Assembly: GCA_905250125.1 (NCBI GenBank)
Contig: CAJNOL010000996.1
Span: 1 to 64,000, forward strand
DNA from: Rotaria sordida
Lineage: Eukaryota > Rotifera > Eurotatoria > Philodinida > Philodinidae
Reading direction: 5' to 3'
Length of the DNA stretch: 64,000 nucleotides
Part shown: positions 50,061 through 60,857 of the stretch, piece by piece
How positions within the stretch are numbered: position 1 is the first letter of the stretch
Layout of the letters: each line of letters begins with the position of its first letter
Translations under genes and position numbers: made by a program
Notes under the pieces: generated by a model
What the model was told of the DNA's origin: nothing
Databases searched by the model: none
The model's input: the letters and a program-made list of their open reading frames with translations, nothing else

Positions 50061-53000
50061 TTGTTGTTTTATCCATTCAGTCGAGTCCGACTCTTGGCGA
50101 TCCGATGAATCAGACTTCTCCACATGTTTCTGTTATGTACCATTGTGTTGAGTTGAGTTAATGTTAAATTTGTGTCTTCTTTTATTGTGTCAATCCATCT
50201 TTTCTTTTGCCTTCCTCTGCGCTGTTTACCACCGACCATGCCAAGCATTATTTCTTTTTCCAACGAATCTTGTCGTCGCATTATATGTCCAAAGTATGAT
50301 AATTTTAATTTCACCATTGAAGCTTCCAGTGAGCATTCAGGTTTTATTTCTTGTAAAACAGATTTGTTGGTTCTTTTTTCCGTCCATGGAACATGAAGTA
50401 ATCTTCTCCAGCACCAAAGTTCGAAGGCGTCGATTTTTCTTCGGTCTGCTTGTTTTATTGTCCAGCTTTCACATCCATACGTTGTTACCGGAAAAACCAT
50501 CGTTTTGATTATTCTAATTTTGGTGGCCAAGCTGATGTCCTTGCTTTTAATGAGTTTGTCCAGGCTAATCATTGCCTTTCTACCCATAAGAAGTCTTCTT
50601 TTTATTTCGTTACTGCAGTTGCCATCGGTGTTTATACTAGAGCCCAAGAAACTGAACTCTTTGACTATTTCCACTTGATCATTGTCGATGTGAAATTCTT
50701 GAATGGGTCCATTTGTCATCACGAAGGTCTTTTTCATATTCAGTTTTAGTCCTGCAGCTGCACTTTCCTCTTTTACCTTCCGTAGGAGACATTGGAGGTC
50801 ATCAGCTGTTTCAGCCAATATTGTAGTGTCATCTGCGTAACGTAAATTGTTGATATTTCGTCCACCAATCTTTATACCACCTGCTGCTTCATCTATCCCA
50901 GCTTTTCTCATTATATGCTCTGCATATAAATTGAATAAGTATGGAGATAGTATGCAGCCTTGTCGTACGCCTTTTCCGACGTTGAACCAGTTGGTATTTC
51001 CATAATCCGTTTTCACCGATGCTTGTTGATTGGTGTATAAGTTCTTCATGAGGATAATCAAATGCTTTGGTACACCCATTTCCAATAGTACAGACCAGAG
51101 TTTCTCGTGATTTACACAGTCGAAAGCTTTACTATAGTCGATGAAACATAGGTAAAACTCTTTTTGGTATTCACGAGCTTTTTCCATCAACCACCGTAGG
51201 TTTGCTATTTGATCGCGTGTTCCCCTTCTTTTTCTAAATCCTGCTTGTGTAACTGGCATTTCTCGTTCGAGAAAAGGTTCCAGTCGCCGTTGTATAATCT
51301 TCAACATGATCTTGCTGGCATGTGAGATGAGAGCGATTGTTCGGTAATTTGAGCAGTCTTTGGCATTTCCATTCTTCGGTATGGGAATGAATATCGATGT
51401 TTTCCAGTCTTGAGGCCATTTTTGTGTTTTCCATATTTGTTGGCATAATTTTGTTAATATTTTCACTGCATCTTCTTTAATTGTCTTGAAACATTCAATT
51501 GAAATACCATCATGTCCAGGTGCTTTTCCATTTGCTAATGTTTCCATGGCGAATTTAACTTCGTTTTCCAAAATATCTGGTTCTAGTTCATAATCGTCGA
51601 GTTCCAAATTTCCTGTTCCGTCGATATCTTTCTTGTATAGTTCCTCGGTATATTTTTTCCATTTGTTTTTGATTTCATCACCATTTGTTAAATGTTTACC
51701 ATTTTGATCTGTTAAAGTGCCATTTCTGGGTATGAATTGTCCACGGAAGTATTTTATCTTCTTGAATAAATCTCTTGTCATACCTTTCTTGTTGTATTCT
51801 TCTACTTTTTCACATTCTTGCATAATTTGTTTTTCTTTGTCTTTTCTTGCTGCACGTTGAAAGTCGGCGTTAAGTTTTGTGAAGACTTGTCTGTTTCCAT
51901 TTGCTTTAGCTTCTCGTCTTTTCTTTGCGATTTCCAAAGTGCTTGACGATATCCAGTTGTTTTTCTTCTTCTTTGGGATTGTCGGTATATTTCTTTTCGT
52001 TTCGTCGTTGATTATGTCGCGTATTTCTTGCCATAATTCTTCGGGTTCTTTGTCGATCAGATTGAGCGCGTCGAATCTGTTTTTTACTTCTACCTTGTAT
52101 TTGTACGGAATATTTTGTAGGTCGGGTTTTGCTGTTTGTGTTGATTTGTGATGATGTTTGAGCTTGATTCGAAAACACGCTAACAAGAGTTCGTGGTCAG
52201 TGCCGCAGTCCGCTCCTGGTCGTGTTTTGATTGATGTTATTGAGCTTTTCCATCGTCTATTACAGAGAATATAATCAATTTGATTTCGATGTTGTCCATT
52301 TGGTGTTGTCCATGTATATAGTCGTCGTTTCGGTTGTTGAAAACATGTATTGGTGATGATCATATGATTTTCTTGGCAGAAATCAATCAATCTCTCACCT
52401 GCTTCATTTCGTTTTCCCAAACCAAATTTTCCAACTATATCAGGTACTGCCGTTTCGCCAACCTTTGCATTCCAATCACCAATTATCAGGATGGCATCTT
52501 TCTTTGGAACGTCGTCGAGTATTTGCTGTAAATTCATGTAGAAATCGTCGATTGTTGATTCTTCTGCTTCTGTAGTTGGTGCGTAGATCTGTATTATTGT
52601 TAAGTTCGTTGGTTTTCCTTGAAGTCGAATATAAATCATTCTATCATTTTTTGGATAATATCCGATTACTGAATTAACGAGTTTCTTATTTAATACCATG
52701 GCCACTCCATTTTTTCTGGTGTTTTGGCTGCCAGAATAATAAACTTCGTAGCTGCCTGATGTGAAATGACCAGTTCCTGTCCATTTGAGTTCGCTTATTC
52801 CAAGAATGTCTATTTTGATTCGGTCCATTTCTGATTTGACTATTTCGAGCTTGCCTTGATTCATACTTCTTACATTCCATGTACCAATTTTATGTGTTTT
52901 TAAAAAGCTTTGGTCTTTCCGCTTGTATCTGTAGTGCTCAGCGATTGAACTTCCTTTCGGCTTTGATTCAATAGCGTCATTATTTACAGTACTAATTGTA

Positions 53001-53286
53001 CTCGACCTCGGCTCTTCCCCAGTCATCCTTTCAGTGCCTTCCGACCTGGGGGTCTCATCTTCCAGCACCATAACTTGAAACGTCGTTGATTGTCTGTTCA
53101 TTGAATTTTCTTGGTAAGAATACTGAAGTGGTTTACCATTTCCTTCTTCAGCGCAGTCCGAGTACTTCGTTGCGATCCACTATCGCTGCTGCCCGATAGT
53201 TTCTGCGTACGCGCATTAGCCTTAAAGATATCTTTAAGTTTCTCTCTCATACCACGTAGAGGTTGCACGTTCCGACTTCATGAGAG
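50061..53286 (-). mobile_element. Full-length BovB-like RTE non-LTR retrotransposon (3226 bp)
   Basis: Flanked by the 11-bp direct repeat TTTTTAAATGT at 50050-50060 and 53287-53297, a target-site duplication. On the minus strand the 5' region (53286-53102) is GC-rich and the ORF ends in TAA immediately followed by ACAACAA, so the 3' UTR is only a short tandem repeat, as usual for RTE. The 5' part translates in frame to GNGKPLQYSYQENS just before the first Met, and the ORF ends AKSRTRLNG; both are known conserved tips of BovB elements. The element inserted in the WDR75 fossil. Confidence 0.93.
50069..53101 (-). CDS. RTE endonuclease-reverse transcriptase, 1010 aa, intact
   Basis: N-terminal apurinic-like endonuclease: KIGTWNVRSMNQGKLEIVK (about residues 70-88), SELKWTG, IIQIYAPTTEAEES, ILIIGDWNAKVGE and DYILCNRRW with GTDHELL, giving the catalytic E, D-x-N and D-H residues. 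Central linker of charged helices. Reverse transcriptase: YRTIALISHASKIMLKIIQR, FIDYSKAFDCVNHEKLW, GVRQGCILSPYLFNLYAE and the catalytic YADDTTILAE. The C-terminus includes TTYGCESWTIKQADRRKIDA and the short GHIMRRQDSLEKEIMLG segment. The protein nicks target DNA and primes reverse transcription there. The frame is open over 1010 codons with both catalytic sites present, unlike every other large coding region here, so the copy may be recent and active. ATG at 53101 was chosen; the frame is open further upstream without another Met. Confidence 0.95.
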   Translation of the reverse strand: MNRQSTTFQVMVLEDETPRSEGTERMTGEEPRSSTISTVNNDAIESKPKGSSIAEHYRYKRKDQSFLKTHKIGTWNVRSMNQGKLEIVKSEMDRIKIDILGISELKWTGTGHFTSGSYEVYYSGSQNTRKNGVAMVLNKKLVNSVIGYYPKNDRMIYIRLQGKPTNLTIIQIYAPTTEAEESTIDDFYMNLQQILDDVPKKDAILIIGDWNAKVGETAVPDIVGKFGLGKRNEAGERLIDFCQENHMIITNTCFQQPKRRLYTWTTPNGQHRNQIDYILCNRRWKSSITSIKTRPGADCGTDHELLLACFRIKLKHHHKSTQTAKPDLQNIPYKYKVEVKNRFDALNLIDKEPEELWQEIRDIINDETKRNIPTIPKKKKNNWISSSTLEIAKKRREAKANGNRQVFTKLNADFQRAARKDKEKQIMQECEKVEEYNKKGMTRDLFKKIKYFRGQFIPRNGTLTDQNGKHLTNGDEIKNKWKKYTEELYKKDIDGTGNLELDDYELEPDILENEVKFAMETLANGKAPGHDGISIECFKTIKEDAVKILTKLCQQIWKTQKWPQDWKTSIFIPIPKNGNAKDCSNYRTIALISHASKIMLKIIQRRLEPFLEREMPVTQAGFRKRRGTRDQIANLRWLMEKAREYQKEFYLCFIDYSKAFDCVNHEKLWSVLLEMGVPKHLIILMKNLYTNQQASVKTDYGNTNWFNVGKGVRQGCILSPYLFNLYAEHIMRKAGIDEAAGGIKIGGRNINNLRYADDTTILAETADDLQCLLRKVKEESAAAGLKLNMKKTFVMTNGPIQEFHIDNDQVEIVKEFSFLGSSINTDGNCSNEIKRRLLMGRKAMISLDKLIKSKDISLATKIRIIKTMVFPVTTYGCESWTIKQADRRKIDAFELWCWRRLLHVPWTEKRTNKSVLQEIKPECSLEASMVKLKLSYFGHIMRRQDSLEKEIMLGMVGGKQRRGRQKKRWIDTIKEDTNLTLTQLNTMVHNRNMWRSLIHRIAKSRTRLNG

Positions 53287-54531
53287 TTTTTAAATGTATA
53301 TTGAGTTAATTATTTCTATTCTAGAATAGAATAATCTATCGTTTTCTAGTATGATTTACAATAGAAATTTTTCACAAGGATCTTCTTTTCTTTTTCATTT
53401 ATTTTCATAATTATTTATCAAAAATGATTTTCAACAAAACGTTGAAATCATTTTAATGATTTCAAGAGATAGTTTTCAAATTTTAAAGATTTTCAAATAT
53501 TATTTTAAGGTAAAAACGGTAAAAAGTCGATATATTTAAAATGTAAATATCCTAGTTAATATTGTTATTCAATGATAAATAAATAAATAAACGAGAGATA
53601 ATATTATCGTTCGATAATGATTATTTATTCGATTTAATAATAAGACTAATATAATAAAAATAAATTTATTTTATGAAAATTCTCTTTATCGATATTAAAA
53701 ATAATTTCAAATAATATAGATAACTATATATTTCTTTAAAGATATTCATACGTTTATGCGTCAAGAATCAATTTTAATGAATAGTGGACAACCTGGTTAT
53801 CTTCAATTTATCTCAATTAATTATGGAAAGTTACTTTATTATGTAATCAAGAATAACAAAACGATTTTTTGAAATTTAAAAATAAAAATAATTTTTTGTT
53901 TTTTTCTTGTTAACTTGGATATTGTTCAAGAAAATAATGTTTCACCAAACGATATAACTGATCAATGTCTTTTTACAGATATTAAACGTTTAGCTATTGA
54001 TCGAACAGGTTTTCATTTAAGAATATTTTTCTTAATTTGTTATATAATTAAGATAAATGGTTAGTTAGTTTTGAAGAACGTTGATCTAATTCTAATAAAA
54101 ATGATTATCTTAATGAAAGAAAACTTAAATTTTCGATATTTAATCAAACAAATAATCAGGAAGATTTTATTTTTAATATATTTATTTTTATTTTAATTTA
54201 TCTTGAAAATAAAGATTTGAATTAAATAGAACAATTATGTATCCACATCAACAAGAAACATTAAATAAAATCTGATTTCATCCAAATAAACTTCAATTAG
54301 CAACAACTGGAAATGATGGATTTATTTATATTTGGACTTTTATTACATAAAATAGAATTAAAAGTAAATTTTTTATTTTTTTTTAATTATTTTAATTGAA
54401 AATTGAAATCTAATTATCTCTAAGATTAGATTAGAAAATAATATCGAGGATTTTATTTATAATAATTGTCTAGATTTCAATCTTATTTCTATTATTTTAT
54501 CGAATATAATTCAAATTTCAACTGTTTATCA

Positions 54532-55562
54532 GTTAACAATAATTATCTTAGAAATAGAAATGTTTCTATAGGTTAACTGAGTTAACAAAGTAGTGTTTAG
54601 TGATAGTTAAATCTGATATAATAATCTTTAATAAACATTTTTCTCAATATACTCTTCAAGGTAAAATAATAGTCGATTGTTCCGTATTCTATTTTATCAT
54701 AGTTTTATTTATCGAATTATAATAAGAATAGAACGATAAGAACTATTTTATTTCTATCTATCACGATTATCTAACGGTCACTTTTAAAAGAGGGCAGATA
54801 AGGATTTATTTGAATAACGTTTTGTTAAGAACAAAATAGAGTATTGTGCTTTTCACTGTTGGAAACGAGAAGATGAACGATACATTAAATCGTCTATTAC
54901 AAGGTTGTATGATCTGATTTTTTTAATAATCTTTTCAATTAACGTTTTTTAAGAGGAAACCTGTCCGGAAAGTTGTTTAGAGTGAATTGTTCAATAATAA
55001 ACTATAGATTCAAATCACTAATCGAAGATCTACAAGCTACGGAAATCTTAGATGACTAATATGTAGTTTAGTGCAGCTTAGAATTCTCTTTTAGAGGAAT
55101 TTCTATGAAAAAAAAAGTCACTTTTCTTCCATTCTTTTTTCTTTATAAAAACAGAAGATTTTTTTTTTGGAGAGTCAGAAAATCGAATAAAAATAGTTGA
55201 GAAATGAATATTAGAAAAATGGATAAAATATGTTTCGATGCATCTTCATATTTTATTTTCAAGGATAAAAATTTCAATTCTCTTTTATTTCTATGAGAAG
55301 TTATTCAATAAATCTTCACTATCATTTGTGTTATCGTGATAGATAGAAATAAAATAGTTCTTATCGTTCTATTCTTATTATAATTCGATAAATAAAACTA
55401 TGATAAAATAGAATACGGAACAATCGACTATTATTTTATCTTGAAGAGTATATTGAGAAAAATGTTTATTAAAGATTATTATATCAGATTTAACTATCAC
55501 TAAACACTACTTTGTTGACTCAGTTAACCTATAGAAATATTTCTATAAATAATTGTTAACAA
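54532..55562. repeat. 235-bp inverted repeat with 564-bp spacer
   Basis: Left arm 54532-54768 and right arm 55333-55562 are near-identical reverse complements: both contain CTATAGGTTAACTGAGT, CATTTTTCTCAATATACTC, CGATTGTTCCGTATTCTA and GAACGATAAGAACTATTT. Mismatches are few. The spacer has no open frame. Transcribed RNA would form a long double strand. It interrupts the WDR75 fossil and has no transposon termini that I can define. Confidence 0.92.
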
Positions 55563-55652
55563 CTAATTGAGAATAAATGTTAAATAAAAGAAGAAGAAAA
55601 AACGGGTAAGATCTATAAATAAATGTAAATATATATAAAATCAAATCGTATA

Positions 55653-56075
55653 ATGAATAAAATATTGTTATGTGTCGAAGGTGTATCTCATTGGCGTTGT
55701 TTATCTGATTATACAAATCGTTCATATTCAAGTTCAGCATTATCTTATTATAAATTATCTGAATCAAATCAAATAAATAAATGTTGTTCATTTGAACATT
55801 TAGTTAGTAATTGGATTGATAAAACAAATGATTTAAATGAAGAATCTCATTATGAATATTCACGTTGTTTTGCTCATTTTGATCGAAATAATAAACGTTG
55901 AATATATTTTATTTAATTGCGATCAAATTCTTGTTTGTCATAAAACATTAGTTTATTTATCGAATTGTTTAAATCGACAATTTATTAAATCATTTCCATG
56001 TTCATGTTCATGCTCTAGCTCAACATCCAAGATCATCTTTTCTTGCTTTATTTAATAAAAGTTTTCCTAAGTTTT
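55653..56075 (+). pseudogene. Coding-like debris, possibly WDR75 continuation
   Basis: A frame opens MNKILLCVEGVSHWRCLSDY and continues NRSYSSSALSYYKLSES to a stop at 55901; a further frame reads HVHALAQHPRSSFLALFNKS near 56000-56070. The position between two groups of WDR75-like exons suggests these belong to the same gene, but the match is too weak to be sure. Confidence 0.3.
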
Positions 56076-57500
56076 ATTTTAAAATCAATTTTTGGTTTTT
56101 TAATTAAAAAAATATTTAGTTGATTTGTATTGATTTTCTGATGTAAAATGTCATTGACGTAAAAGTTCATTATTTTGAGATGTGAGAGGAGGTAGATATA
56201 TTTAAAATATAAAATCATCTTCATTTATTCCTTTTCAACATTCTCAATTGATTTTGTTATATTCCACAAGAGGTTATTTAACGAAATTTATTTTTATTTT
56301 ATTATTAAATATATAGAATAACGATAGATTATTATTTATTCAAATAAAATCATTGATGCAATCTTATAAAATTAAATTGATTTCTATAGCGTCATCGTTT
56401 TGATAGATTTTATCATTGTATAATATAATCATAGATTGAATCATCTTATCAAATCAACGTTTTTTCAATCTCATCATCTCATCTTTTTATTTCCTATTTT
56501 TATATTTAAATATTTATTATCAAATTATATTCTAAGAGAAATTTTTATATTCGAATCATCATTTATTATATAATAGAGTACGATTATTATTTATCTATTT
56601 AAATATAAGATTTTTCGTTATTATAGAATTATAATTCTTATTCAAACGATTATTTAACTAATAAATCTCAGTGTTATTATATAGAAATAAATGGGTATTC
56701 GTTTAAGACATCCTTAACTTAAAATGAATAGTATCATTATAGATGATTATCATTTTCATAGAAAACAATCCTTCACATACTGACCACTCGCTAAATCAAT
56801 GCAAAATAAATGTTTCAATCAATGATAAATCTATTTTAATAGACTCGAATAACGATATATTTTATTAGAAATAATTCAAACAATTATTTGATTAGTTAAC
56901 TATTTTATTATATGAAGATAATGAAAAATAGATTTGTCATTAATAATGATGACGATCATTATTCGAATATTAAATCTAATAATTATATTGACAAATATAA
57001 TAAAATGTCACAATTAAAAAACATTGAAAAAATCTGTTCGAACGAACGTTGATAAATTTGAAAACTAATCTTGTTAATAGAATGGATTTCATCCGTTTAT
57101 AATCATATATCGACAATAGTTGACTAACTCTAGTTAAGTCAATCTAGACATTCCGAAATTAACGTTAAACATAGTTTAGAAAGAATATATTTGACATCAA
57201 TTTTAGTTTCGGTTAACATCACAGAAACCAAATTGAGAGTTAAATAGATAAAGATTTAAAAAAATAATATTATGTTTTATATTAAGGATAACGAATAAAA
57301 ACGAAAAATAAAAGAGAATTATTTGTCAAATCGATTTATGAAAAAAAATCTATTTAAGAATTTTTTAGATTTACTCAGAATTAATTTTCAAATAATATTA
57401 TCTTTTCTATTAACAACATTTTAACTTATATCAAAATTAGTTTTCACACTTTCGATTAAATTTAATGAAAAAAAAATGAAAAAAAAAATATTTTGTTTTT
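56076..57500. other. AT-rich stretch between WDR75-like pieces
   Basis: No recognisable coding sequence; dense in ATT/AAT runs. The distal WDR75-like pieces resume at about 57508. Confidence 0.4.
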
Positions 57501-58074
57501 TTTAGGGTTTAAAAACATTTGTTGATGATGATCATGATGATAAATATTTAATTCGAATAAATGGAAAATTAGAAGTATCAAATGAACGAAAGAACTATTT
57601 TACCAAATATAATTGGTCAATCTCAATATGATAATCAGAAATATTTCGTCAATAAACAAAAATCTTTTGATAATTTAACAAAATAAAATAAAAGAATAAA
57701 TTATCGTTAATGAACAACGTTTGTTTTTATTTCTATCTATAGTTAATATCTTATATATTTCTATTATAAATATAGTTATTAACAACACCAGATTATCTTT
57801 TTCCATCAATTGATAATCATTATAATAAGTTATTTACTTATTTATTTATATTTAAATGAAATAAATTTTTTAAAACAAAAAATTTCTTTAGAGAAAATGA
57901 TTCAAATGATGATAAACAAAATGAGAATTTGTCAACAATCTCAATTGTTTCTGAACAACATTTATAAGAACAAAAAAATCAAATTTGTTATTCTTTGTTT
58001 TGTTTTTTTGTTTTTCATCAAATTAATTGAAAGTTTTTTTTTTCAAAAAGAAAAATTTTTATTGTTGATGGAGT

Positions 58075-58815
58075 TCTTTTTGTGTACTCAAAAAGTTCAT
58101 AGACTCTAGAATCGGTCTGGGTGTCCGGCTGGCCGTTTACACGAGAACTCTTCAAAGACTCATACGATTACGATGATATTTTCTACATAGTTTAGTCTTA
58201 ACAATGTCTCGGTCGAGAGAAGAAGATGAGAAGGATTGGCCGAGTCATTCGAGAGTTATTACAAAAATAGTCATTTTTTCCTATGGCTTCCCTATGAGAA
58301 CGATCGACCCTTCTCACTTTTCACAAAAAATTTTTCCTTGAATAGTCAAATAAAAGTCCAACTATTCGAAACCATTCGATAGAGAATTTCACGAACTACA
58401 AAATCGGATATAAAACATAAGGAAACAAGAAAGTTAACTCACCTATTCCAAAGATAATTAAACGGAATTCGGTTCTCTTGTTGTCCATGCTTTAATTGAT
58501 CGATAAATCGAGGTCTATCTTCCGATAACAGAGATGATAGTTCGACGGTTTCTGGGATGGAGAACTCTCAAGTTGTAGGAAAAACGATTTTCTTAGGTTA
58601 AATCAAGGTGAAGAGTTGAAATCTGAGGTGTATCTGCCTCCAAATCCTATTAGTTGAGCAGTAGCCAATAGAAATGAAGTGTTTTTATAGGAAAGGTTTG
58701 CCAAAAGAATTTTGATGTCCATAGATTGATCGGATAACTGATTTGTTTCATTCACTTTTCTTCAGTACACACAACTCTCGGATTTAAATCTGATGTTTCC
58801 GCATTTATTTTTCTT
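58075..58815 (-). repeat. Dispersed repeat of about 740 bp, copy 2
   Basis: Reverse-complement counterpart of 40795-41580, from TGTGTACTCAAAAAGTTC at the left to GTTTCCGCATTTATTTTT at the right. It lies just after the end of the WDR75 fossil. One orientation starts TG and has CA near the other end, but the similarity runs past that CA, so a solo LTR reading is not supported. Confidence 0.8.
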
Positions 58816-60640
58816 TATGAATCCGTTATATCAATGTTCAAGAATATTTATTTAGTTAGGTTTTATAGAAAATATATTCAACAACTAGATTAAATCATAG
58901 CTGATCAACTCTCAAATCTTCTATATTTAATTAGTTTATTTAAATAACGTACGTAGAAGTCTGTAAATTATTTTGTCCTCTAAAAGAAAAAGAAAAGAAA
59001 TTCTAATTAAAATAGAAAAGACTTTTTCTCATATTCAATATAAAAAGTAAAGAGATTGAAAGAGTTATGTTCGACCTTTTTCAACTCCTCTCTATAAATA
59101 TTATCCAATACCTTTCGGAAATCGATCATCTAACACAACGTTAAAGTTTCGTATATAGGTTTTCAAAAAACTAAGACTGATTATTAATAAATCTAGAAAA
59201 TTCTCCTAACAAATATTTGACTCCTTGTGGCAACTGGTACACTCAACGCTATGCTACTAAGACTCTCGTTATTTAATATAATATAAACTGTTAAATGTCG
59301 TATTGATAGGACTCTAACGATAGATTTAAAACTAAAAAGAAGAAGACTAATATAGTGTCGAATGTAAACATAGTCTAATCTGTTGTTTATGAATAAGACT
59401 CGAAATATTGAACTAGACATAATGATGGAATTGTGGAAACTATTTTTGGTGTTGACATATTGATCAATCGAACATTATTTCGTATAGTTTCTTAATTGAA
59501 ATAAAGTCGATTTGACATCAATGATTTAACATAAACGATCGAATCATATATAAATATGTTTTGAATCTTCTATGAGACATTGGAAACAAATACATCGAAT
59601 ATTATTTATTTGTAAAAGCATAGGTTTCATTCGTGTCAATTCGAATGTAATTATTATAAATAATTATTAAATAAAATGTTTAATATTATAATTGATTAGA
59701 TCAATTATCATGTATTATAGAGTCTATAAGACAATCAACTTTTTTTAAGCAAATATTTAGCTAGGGAACATGAATTAAAATATCCAAAAAAAAAAAAAAA
59801 ATCTATATTAATATTTGATTATAGAATATAGTTTTATTTAATCATCTGAATATAGATTAGACTTAAATATACGTTCTAAGATATAATTCGAGTTTTTATT
59901 TTCAAGATTAACGTTCGATTAAATCTTGTTAAATTGTTTCATCTCGATGAATTGAAGTCAGTCGCATAGATAAATAAATATTTTATTTGTGATAATACTA
60001 ATATTATTATCTCATATATCTATATGAGATAAATTATATTCATTTTGTTGACATTGACGTTAAATAATATATTTATAGAATAAAAATAGTCAATATTTAT
60101 CGTTAGATAGTCTTGTCTGATGATGATGGTAGACGTTATTGTTCAGTTTGACGAAACTGTTCAATCTAGACTGTGCAATATGATAATCACCTAATAAATA
60201 GTATCAGATTGACAAAACTAATCGATGATTGTTGTTCTTGTTGACATTTTAAATAAAATAATTGATCAGTTCGTTTATTTAAACGGATTTTAATATTAAA
60301 ATAATCGATTAACAATTGTTTAATTGATAGTTAATAACTTTGAAGATGATGCATTTTACTGTTCTAATAATGATAAACAATGAAGATTTGTCAAACAGTT
60401 AAGTTGAAATAAGTAGATTCGTTAATAAAGAATTTCCAATAAAACTAATCGTAGGTTTAACATGTTAACCTAATAATCGTTATCTCGGCTAACTTGAAAA
60501 CATTGAAATGATTTTTTCTAGACTTATTTATTGATTATATTTACGTTGGTATGATTGTCATAGAGTATAAACATGACATACGAACTTATTCGTTATTTTA
60601 TTTTCAATTTCATTATGAATTAGAGCCGACTTATTGCTTT
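58816..60640. other. AT-rich region, no gene seen
   Basis: The minus-strand frame at 59420-59193 has no known motif. Confidence 0.4.
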
Positions 60641-60657
60641 TTATTCGCTTAATTCCC

Positions 60658-60857
60658 ATGGTAAATTCTTCTTCTTCTCAACACATGAGTCACGATTCAA
60701 GTCAACCACTCATTCTCAGCTTTCAACCATCATTTTGAGTCGAAAAAAAAGCTTGGCGAAATCCTGAGAAGGTGACGAGTGCACATCTCAATTCCGTTGT
60801 TTCGAACATTCGGCATCGTTTGGGAGATATGAAAAAGGCGAGAATGATAATTAACAG
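60658..60857 (+). pseudogene. Isolated first-exon-like island of unknown gene
   Basis: Starts ATG with MVNSSSSQHMSHDSSQPLIL, has a TGA after QPSF, and continues VEKKAWRNPEKVTSAHLN and SVVSNIRHRLGDMKKARMI to a good splice donor (ACAG before GTGAGAG). Composition is less AT-rich than the flanks. A CGA-to-TGA change would explain the stop. Protein family not recognised. Ragged coding-like sequence (NVEKYIRMAENK) near 60985 may be the next exon. Confidence 0.4.

Larger units (their letters stand above)
49283..57960 (+). pseudogene. WDR75: Decayed WDR75 (Utp17-like) gene with nested insertions
   Basis: WDR75 is a WD40 protein of the small-subunit processome needed for pre-rRNA transcription and processing. 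Pieces in order: ITYAQIHPNQESIALG (near 49330), HCHSSPVLCLAFSFDG (near 49500-49540), DMLLSGGDECVLVK then a stop and EATFRPLVGAPIFHL (49602-49710), ALHIIGSNLSIEQTISGI (49812-49865), ESILMNSGQPGYLQFISI (53766-53820), NLDIVQENN (53913-), WLVSFEER-stop (54058-), LNKI-stop-FHPNKLQLATTGNDGFIYIW (54262-54340), and distal pieces GLKTFVDD (57508-) and TPDYLFPS (57788-). The stop after VLVK stands where WDR75 has Trp, consistent with TGG-to-TGA. The LINE separates the fourth and fifth pieces, and the 235-bp inverted repeat follows the eighth. No intact reading is possible. The 5' part was not recognised. Confidence 0.75.

Noticed and set aside
50161..53293. Plus-strand open frames over the LINE
   Set aside because: They are shadows of the long minus-strand endonuclease-reverse transcriptase ORF.
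55653..55901. A separate intact small gene (82 codons)
   Set aside because: It lies between WDR75-like pieces, lacks clear splice or promoter context, and is more simply debris of that fossil.
58075..58815. Solo LTR reading of the dispersed repeat (TG at one end, CA near the other)
   Set aside because: Similarity between the two copies continues past the CA, and no target duplication was found.
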